Assembly (NCBI GenBank): GCA_037157565.1
Contig: JAZHRO010000019.1
Span: 22,445,001 to 22,509,000, forward strand
Direction: 5' to 3'
DNA from: Thalassia testudinum
Taxonomy: Eukaryota > Streptophyta > Magnoliopsida > Alismatales > Hydrocharitaceae
Length of the DNA stretch: 64,000 nucleotides
In this document: piece after piece, positions 57,081 through 64,000 of the stretch
How positions within the stretch are numbered: the first letter of the stretch is position 1
How the letters are laid out: every line of letters starts with the position of its first letter
Notes under the pieces: generated by a model
Told to the model about the DNA's origin: nothing
The model's input: the letters and a program-made list of their open reading frames with translations, nothing else
The model's database searches: none
Position numbers and translations under genes: made by a program

Positions 57081-58885
57081 TGTTGAAATGTGATTTCTAC
57101 GCTAAGAGATTTGAGTTTGAAAACCATGTCATTGTAGTCATGTAAAAATCCATCAAATAGATAATTTAACCAAAACTCAAGGTAAGTCCTAGGTCAAACA
57201 CGGGGAGGCGAATGTTTGATCAAAAATCGCTTTGGATTTATTGTCACGAAACAGATTAACTGGTAGAATTAAATCTACTCTAACTATCTACTTAAAGAAT
57301 AATTAATAGAAGAGAGGAAAAGAATAATACAAATAAAGAGAAAATAGGGAGAGAATAAACAAATATTTCATAATCATGGAATTAGGTTCATTACATCTAA
57401 TAGCTACACTAGAAAGTAGGAAATCTATACTAGAAAGAGATAAAAGAGAAGGTGAAGAAAAGTTGTCCTCCTCGACGGCTACTTAGAGGATGAGCCACAT
57501 TGACGGGGCACCTAGATGAGGGTGGTGAGATACTGGATGAGGGAGAATAAAGATAGAGGAGGGAGGATGGAGCAGGGTAACGTCGTAACGGGATCCACTT
57601 CCTGAACTGCGATGAGAGGACAATCGCAAGTGCTCCACGAACGAGGGTGAGAAGATGGAAAATTTATTTTTATAACTCTAATGGAGCATCCTGGGTTTGG
57701 GATGAGCTCGTAGAGCTTTGGAAGAGGTGAGAGAAGAAAGGAAGGGATCATTTACAAAGGGGGATGTAGGGTCCTTTATATAGTTGCATACATGGGGACA
57801 AAAAGATCTTTTGAATGCTTGACATAGATGGCAAAGTCTTTAGTGACGGATGTGCACGTAGCTGAAGCCCGTACATCGCTGAAGCCGCACCTTGATCTCC
57901 GTCATTTGCCTCTGATCCAAGCGTCCACATTGCACCACATCACCCTCTCTAAGCCCCAACCATTTCACGCCTTTACCCACATTCGCTCACTCTCAGCCGT
58001 TCGATCAAGATATCGGATGGCTTAAAAGCGGCACTCGCCTCTTCATCTTCAGTTGCTTCAGGCACACTCATGGGATCAAGCGTCAGGTAACGCGTCAACA
58101 CCCATGTGTGCATCAAGCGCCCCTTGTAGCACCACGTCTTCGCTTAATCGATCGTCCGCGCTATATCCAACTGCTGAATTTAGCCGCACTCGCTCCTTCA
58201 CCTGATTTGTGGCAAGGCGAGGCTTGAACCTATGCCTTCCTCTTCGCAAAAGCACACTCTACCAATGTGCTGCGGCCGTGGATGGTTGCGCAGAGGGTTT
58301 TGTGCTCACCCACTCATGGCCATTGGATCTTCATCCAATAGTCGAGGTCATTTGTCGATTGAGCCTTCAGAGGTCAAGCGTAGGTGCCTTGACGGGTTTG
58401 GATGGTTGGGATGGTGCCACATGGCATCATCCTGGCTATCCATCTTCATATGCTCATAGGTGGTGCCATGGATGTCGGATTGGATCGATTTTCATGTCGT
58501 TGGGCTACGATCATCGATCCAAACCCGTCCGTGTGGTTAGATTTGTCATCTGAAGTCTGGATTTTACACCACCTTGCCTCTGACCTCTTGTCTTTCTCAG
58601 ACTGCATCTGATGCTACGAAAATTCGATCGAGGGGATCTCAGAGTCATTGAACTCCAATCGTTGCCCTGATTAGATCCGTACAGGTGGATCGTCAATCCG
58701 AGGCCTCGATAAATATTGCCTTATTCCCTGACCACATAAAGGGAGAATTAACCTAAAATTTATATAATCTAACATAAATGCATGATAATGCATGTTATGC
58801 AATATTTATAATGAATGATGCAATTATACGCCTAAGAACTGGCATAAATAGACAGTTTATGTGATATAGATGTGTCTATATCACA
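57081..58885 (-). repeat. E7 LTR (1805 bp)
   Basis: Homologous to the E5 LTR. Ends TGTTGAAATG (57081) and ATATCACA (58885). Terminal palindrome 58860-58885 with perfect 11-bp arms. tRNA-like domain 58209-58275. TATATAAA (minus) at 57776-57783. tRNA-Asp 5'-end match at 57128-57138 with one CpG decayed. Confidence 0.8.
58209..58275 (-). other. tRNA-like domain in E7 U3
   Basis: On the minus strand, A-box-like GCAGCACATTGGTAGAG and B-box GGTTCAAGCCT are spaced as in a tRNA, with a 4-bp D stem (GCAC/GTGT). The acceptor stem is lost, so it is not a working tRNA gene. Same LTR region as the E5 domain but a different sequence. Confidence 0.5.
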
Positions 58886-60441
58886 CCCCCTTGCCTATCT
58901 TTTGCTAGTCCCTAGCAAAACTACATGCTATTTATAAAAGAATTAGGATCAAATTTCTTGGGCAAAAGTTATTTTCCAACACAAGGAAATTTCTACTAAG
59001 AACTTGGACTACAGAGATACAACAGCTCCCGGGTGTTTGCCAAAATGCAGACCGTCCAAGCCCTCGCCTTATTCAAAAGCAAAAGGATTTTTTCTTTTTC
59101 TTCTTTTTCTAATTTTTTTCTTTTTTGGATTTTTGAGTTTAAGGTTTCGAGGTAGCTTTCTATGACCACCCAACCCACTCAAGACTCAAAGTGAACTCTA
59201 AGTATTAAGCATCTTTTTGTGTAAATGTGATAGACTCACCAATCAGCGATTAGAATGGACTTCGGGTTTCTACGCCTCTAGGTGACCTTGAGAGGAATTC
59301 TACTTAAAGGTGTATCTATACGATCGGTACCTTTCTCTCTATTTTTATTTTTATGGGGTCAACACAAGGGTGAACCCAATGTATCTCCTCAGCTTATTTT
59401 ACTTCCCCGCTTCTTCTTATGTGTTTGAAATTAAACATGCATTTTTGTGGGTTGGGTTCTGAACAACCTGCCAATGAGCTGTTACCACCGACAACTTGCC
59501 AGCCATACTCGTGCGATGAAGTGTGGCTTATTTCTTTCTTCTTTTCTTCTTTTCTATTTCTTTTTCTTTTCTTTTTTTGAACCTTTTTTTTTAAAGTTGG
59601 TGGCTTCCCTGATCTAAGATTTACCCAAAGGCAGCAGAAAGAGAATGGTCATGTGGCTGGGCCTTGGACAACTAGCCGATGAGATATTCCCACTGACAAC
59701 TTGCCAGCCATACTACCCTAGAAGGTTCATTAGCTACCCAATTTCCATTAAAATTGTCGAAAAGTGAGTTAGTGCAAATAGTGTGTAGATGCTTAGGCTT
59801 AAAGTCCCCTCAAATCGGAGAGCAGGTTGATAAGTCATGTACTTATCACCTCAACTTATTTAACCAATTTGAAATGAATTTTCAAATGGCGAGGACTCGA
59901 GAAACAAATTCACATTTTAGTGGACACCCAAGCTGATTAAGCTTGAAGACCTAAAGAATCTAAGTATTCAGGTCCTACGGTATTATTTCTAAAGGTTGAA
60001 AAACTCTAATGCTCAAATTCAATTTTCCTAATTCAGATTTTTTTAAAAAAAATAAACAAAAAATAAAAAGAATCTATCGAACTAACAAGATGATTTAGAT
60101 AATGATATCCACCCCCCATACATATCTAATGCAATGTCCACATTATATTAAAAAGACATGAAATAGAGTGGTGTAGAGTAGAAAGCACCTGAATTTCGTG
60201 ATTACCCGATCAGCTCCGAGATGAAAAAGAGACTGTATACATGCTAAATTTATTGCTTTCAGCTAGGCACACTATACAAATAAAGAAGAAATAAAGAATT
60301 CACAGGTGCATGTCAGGATCAAGATAAGAAAATCTATTTTTGGACCTGCCAGGAGAAGATGTCCATAGATGTGGATGAGGTTGTGGTGTAGCTGAAATAC
60401 GATTTGCAATGACTGTATGATGAATGAATTATTATGATCAT

Positions 60442-60500
60442 GTCGTTGCAGTATAGTGTGTAGTATAACATTAAGAATGTCGTATAGTGGTGAGTATGGG
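60442..60500 (+). other. Two tRNA-Asp 5'-half-like stretches
   Basis: GTCGTTGCAGTATAGTG (60442-60458) differs at one base from the recalled tRNA-Asp start. GTATAGTGGTGAGTAT (60482-60497) matches the D-arm region with one difference. There is no anticodon arm or T arm, so not a tRNA gene; possibly a SINE head or a retrotransposon priming by-product. Confidence 0.45.
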
Positions 60501-61590
60501 TGAGTACCAGTCATTACAACCATTATTATCATTTGCTTATTTATCTAATTTTTACTGGTTTTGTTCCAGGTCGTTCACTGGGAGGCAATTTATTGAATTT
60601 AATTCGGTCACTCTAAAATTATCTTCTTATTCCAAAAAGAAACTTTACATTTTATTAAAGAATGAATGAATGTGTATTTTATTTACCTAATTACTAAGAA
60701 ATGCTTGCAAAAATACTAACTATGAACAAGCATCAAACAATCTATTATTATACTCTAAACTATGTATTTACAAGTTATCTTATTAGTACTAACATAATAG
60801 TATATAATACATTAGGATGTAATGGTGTAGAGACTTAACTTATTAGTCTGTTATGTATAGTAACATATACATCAGTTTCAGTGACAAATACAAGCGTTGC
60901 TAAATCTCAGAAAACACTATATACAACCTAAAGAGGCAAACTGAGGTCTTTAGCGACGTTTATAGTGTCACTTTATTCTATTAGTAATTATATAGGTTTA
61001 CTTATACGTATGTATATTACTTATTCTTTTTTTTGTTTCTTTCTTCATCGAGTCTTTCTGTTCTTCTTTTATTCTTCTTTGAGTCTCTTTGTGTTATACT
61101 TCTGTTCTTTTCTTCATTAAGTTATGTTCTTACTCCTGTCCTTCTTTTATTTTTGTTAACTCATCAATCTTTGTTAAGTATTCTTCTTTTCTTTTCTTTG
61201 TTACTCTTTTGTTCTGTGTTAAACTTAACTCGTCTGTTCTTCTGTCTTAAGATATTTCAGAGGCTGCGGTGGGGAGAGGGGCTTAGGCTAATATTATCAG
61301 TTTAAAACGTGAATAGTTTGCGGTCGCGCTTTTGGAGGGATGCACAACACCCTCTACTAAGCGTCTCCTAATCTTCTATTGGGTGTCTTAACTACGTTTT
61401 TATCTCAGCGCAAGGCCTCAGCCAAACGCCACAACATGCTCACACGCTCGAGTCTCCCAGTCCCACACACATCACATGTTAACAATATCATCACAAATCA
61501 GGCAGTTCAGAGCATATCGGGTACTCGGGTTGAATGACATGGGGTTTCTTTTCAGGCACCCAGACGACTATCTAGCATGGAACATAAATT
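60501..61590. other. Unclassified stretch with CACTA-like motifs
   Basis: No gene seen. 60880-60990 has CACTATATAC at 60915 and TTTAGCGACG/TAGTGTCAC motifs like those at 53165-53644. 61030-61250 is pyrimidine-rich low complexity. Confidence 0.35.
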
Positions 61591-61617
61591 CTATATAAAG
61601 CGCTGAGTTTGGTTTGC

Positions 61618-61658
61618 AGCACACGATGTGGCACTATTCCAGCGCCACATCGTGCGCT
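61618..61658. repeat. Strong hairpin after a TATA-like box
   Basis: Arms CACGATGTGGC and GCCACATCGTG (11 bp perfect), extended by AGC/GCT after one mismatch, 11-base loop. TATATAAA near 61592 lies ~25 bp before it. A perfect 14-bp palindrome GATGCAGCTGCATC follows at 61667-61680. Confidence 0.6.
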
Positions 61659-61689
61659 GGAAATCGGATGCAGCTGCATCTGTACACCA

Positions 61690-62460
61690 TTTTTGGCCCT
61701 CGATTTGGGGGCCATAAATTATTAAAAAAAATAAAATAAAATATGGTAAATAAAATACTTACATAATACTACATAACTGATTAATTAATTTTGAATTTTA
61801 AATATGTTTAATATACAAATAAATTCGCTAAACTAGGCTGATTATATAGGTTGATTTAGGTGATTAAATAGTTAATTACTTATAAAATAATTGGTAAATG
61901 GTCTAATTGACCTTATACAGATTTAATTTACATACTTAAGTATTTTATACATATTGTTATTGTATTTTTACAAATTTATTTCTATTTTATTTAAGTTAAG
62001 TAGCTATTCTGGGTTGTTTAATTAAAACTAAGCTAACAGTAAACTATAATAGGTATAATTATACTTTAACTAACTTAAATTACTTACTATATATATTAAC
62101 CTATGTCTATAGATTTATTTACTTAATTATAGCTCTAAATTATTAATTTAGCTAATTAATCTATAATATAGCTACTAAATAAGTAAATATATCTCTGTCT
62201 CTGTATATATATACACAATTAAGTAAATACATATATAATAATTCAGTACTTATACATATATTTACATAGATTACATATGTATATCGATTTATAGACAAGT
62301 TTATGCATTATTTACAGTATATCTATGTATCTCTATTTACATAATTAGGCTGTATATAATAGTTATAATAGTATGGATATGTATATTTACAGTGTGAGAA
62401 TTAAGTATATATAAGTAGGCTTTAGTAGGAAGTTAGGAAGAAGGGTTAATTAAGTTTTTA
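61690..62460. other. AT-rich stretch
   Basis: Almost only A/T, with many ATATAT and TTTA/TAAA runs. No gene. It resembles matrix-attachment-type or decayed intergenic DNA. Confidence 0.5.
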
Positions 62461-62540
62461 TTTCATTTTAAACAGCAGCTAAGCTACTGTTATGGGAAGA
62501 GAAGAGAATGTGCTGTTCAGGGTGTTTTGTTTAGCAGCAG

Positions 62541-62594
62541 CAGTGGCTTAAGCCACTGTCAAATGGGCTAACTGCTGCTGCAGTTAGTCCATTT
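62541..62594. repeat. Two adjacent palindromes
   Basis: 62541-62558 is a perfect 18-bp palindrome (CAGTGGCTTAAGCCACTG). 62561-62594 has 15-bp arms with one mismatch around TGCT. They are only 2 bp apart. Confidence 0.65.
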
Positions 62595-63358
62595 GAAGAG
62601 GGGGATGTATTCACAGATGAGAGGGGAATTGTAGAGAAGAGGAGAATTTAGAGATGGAGGGAAATGTAGCTGCAAGTTGCAGCATGTTACTGTATAACTG
62701 GGAATAAGAGAAAATTCAAAACAAACTAAAAATTTTGAGAGTTGAAATCCAAATCTGATAAGGGTTTAAATCTCACGAAAATCACATAAGAATTCAGTTC
62801 AAATACCCAACAAGAAAAAGCCCTTATCAAAAGCATCATTTCTGATCAAAACAACAAATGGCATTGAGTTAGCTCTTCCTAATGCTATAGACAGCATGAA
62901 GGAGAACTTAACTCAATCAATTAAAACAAAAAACATACAATCCCAGTTTCTTGCAACCTTAAGGAGTATGGAGAACTCCTTAGGTTAGGAAATCACCATA
63001 CAAAAATAATCATCAAAACAGGTGGTGTATGGCAGTTCTGAAATGGCAAAACAGACTAAGAATGCATTAAAGGAATTTATAAAAGCTTGTGAATGCATTC
63101 AAATCAAGGTAGAAATAGATTCATGAAAGGCTCTTTTGAGTTGTTCTCTATCACCAGAGAACTTCTCAGAGTCCTTGCCCACAAGGAAAACCAAAATCCC
63201 TTCAATTTGTCAGATCTGTCAAGGCAATCCAGAGAGCAAAATTCTTTAAAATCCATGTTAAAGTGAATCTGACAAACTGAGGCAATCAATCTAAAATAAA
63301 AGGGGCTTTTGTGAACACAAATGGGGTGAGTGAGAAGCCCCAAATGGTGCTTGTGATG
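62595..63358. other. Unclassified AT-rich stretch
   Basis: No recognisable coding region. The minus-strand frame 63104-63343 (79 codons) has no family resemblance I can identify. Confidence 0.4.
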
Positions 63359-63402
63359 CCAATTTCAGATCTGAGGCAGTACACCATCTGATCTGAAATT
63401 GG
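63359..63402. repeat. Perfect 13-bp inverted repeat
   Basis: CCAATTTCAGATC and GATCTGAAATTGG separated by 18 bases. Confidence 0.65.
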
Positions 63403-64000
63403 GTCTGGATGTGTGGGTGAATGATGAAAAATTCGTCGTTAAAAGAAACATAAATCAGAATTGGATGGTGGAAAAACAAAACATGAAGAGGGAGATAAAT
63501 TGAACAATGAACAGATGATTCTTCCCCTCTGATCTGGACTGATCAGAGGAGGTGAGGGAGGGGATCTAATGCTAATTCTACTCCAAAGACTAATCTAAAC
63601 TACAGCTAACATTAAACACTAACAATTAAAGCTAAATCTATTCTAAACTACTGTAAACTACAACTAACACTAATTGTGCAGAATTAAAAACCTAAACTAA
63701 AAGGAAGAATGGGACCTATGGGTCCTTAGCCGGCGGCTAAGGAGGAAGAAAGGAGGAGGGTGACTCCAGCGGAGGGAAGAGTCTACTAGTGAGACTCCAG
63801 GGTTGTCCTCAGGTGCTACGAGGTCCTTAGCGACGAGGAGGGTCGAGAGCAGGCGATGATTCCACAGCCGGTGGCTGTGAAATCAGGGGCTAGATGAGGA
63901 GGAGAGACTGGAGTGGACGAACTGATCGCTAAAAGATGTAGGAGGGAGCGATCCCTTGCGCGCGACACCACTGAGGTGCTTAAGTAGCAGCTCAGTGATT
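63403..64000. other. Probable LTR-like or leader sequence at the right edge
   Basis: No gene seen. Two short perfect hairpins: CCTTAGCC/GGCTAAGG (63724-63742) and CACAGCC/GGCTGTG (63863-63879). The shift from AT-rich to GC-rich near 63720 recalls the LTR interiors on the left, but no LTR partner is in the window. Confidence 0.35.

Larger units (their letters stand above)
57081..60440 (-). mobile_element. E7: relative of E5 with 3' LTR and 3' internal part only
   Basis: 3' LTR 57081-58885, degenerate polypurine tract just right of it (CCCCCTTGCC on the plus strand, 58886-58895), then internal sequence collinear with E5 37540-39060, including the internal tract at 60109-60123. Sequence homologous to the E5 ORF, primer site and 5' LTR is missing. 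The left flank ATAAT could be half of a target duplication. Confidence 0.7.

Noticed and set aside
61033..61305. 90-codon plus-strand frame, hydrophobic
   Set aside because: Pyrimidine-rich low complexity, no start context or homology.
1..64000. CRISPR arrays, rRNA genes, bacterial operons
   Set aside because: No spaced repeat arrays, no rRNA sequence, no closely packed intact genes; the window is plant nuclear DNA.

Overview
The window is repeat-dense nuclear DNA of a flowering plant, probably heterochromatic. Nearly all of it is LTR retrotransposons and their remnants, nested inside one another. The evidence is primer-binding sites matching plant tRNA-Asp and initiator tRNA-Met, chromovirus and Athila-type protein motifs, perfect 5-bp target-site duplications (TSDs), and small exon-like fragments of two plant genes. 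I see no intact host gene, rRNA gene or CRISPR array. The species cannot be named from the sequence.

Left third (1-24229). A degraded plus-strand Athila-type element (E3: leader 12130-12278, gag pseudogene 22907-24229) is the substrate. Two large non-autonomous elements on the minus strand lie in or beside it. E1 (1-12129) is cut by the left window edge, and its 5' LTR is split by solo LTR S1 (8915-11415, TSD ATAGG). E2 (12279-22718) has TSD CTGTC. E1 and E2 share ~2.7-2.85 kb LTRs, a tRNA-Asp primer site, a leader also found in E3, and one long acidic ORF of unknown function where gag-pol would be. They also share an internal polypurine tract ~1.3 kb before the 3' one.

Middle (24229-53644). 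A host segment carries a 75-bp duplication, one exon-like piece resembling an HD-domain (HDDC2/YfbR-type) phosphohydrolase, a fold-back element, a ~191-bp tandem repeat, a coiled-coil pseudogene resembling NETWORKED1/KIP1, and a CACTA-like terminus. It is interrupted by solo LTR S2 (26841-29542, TSD GATGC) and by solo LTR S3 (29719-50661, TSD TTCAA/TTCAG). S3 contains a Tekay/Del-type chromovirus E4 (31530-49775, TSD GGATT), whose 5' LTR contains non-autonomous element E5 (33117-40819, TSD AGGAA). Insertion order: S3, then E4, then E5.

Right third (53645-64000). Two truncated minus-strand relatives of E5 (E6, E7) occur, with a copia-type solo LTR (S4) inside E6. Next come two tRNA-Asp-half-like stretches and AT-rich DNA with several strong palindromes that I could not classify.

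The coding content is decayed. E4 keeps recognisable gag, protease, RT, RNase H and integrase, broken by stops and frameshifts. E1, E2 and E5 each keep one long frame broken by stops but not by frameshifts. No complete replication machinery is left, so E1, E2 and E5 must have been copied by proteins from elsewhere. The most interesting signal is in cis elements of the tRNA-Asp-primed elements. These are a U5 stretch complementary to the 5' end of the primer tRNA (a candidate primer-activation signal), covarying palindromes at the LTR start, an internal polypurine tract, conserved LTR hairpins and a tRNA-like domain in U3.
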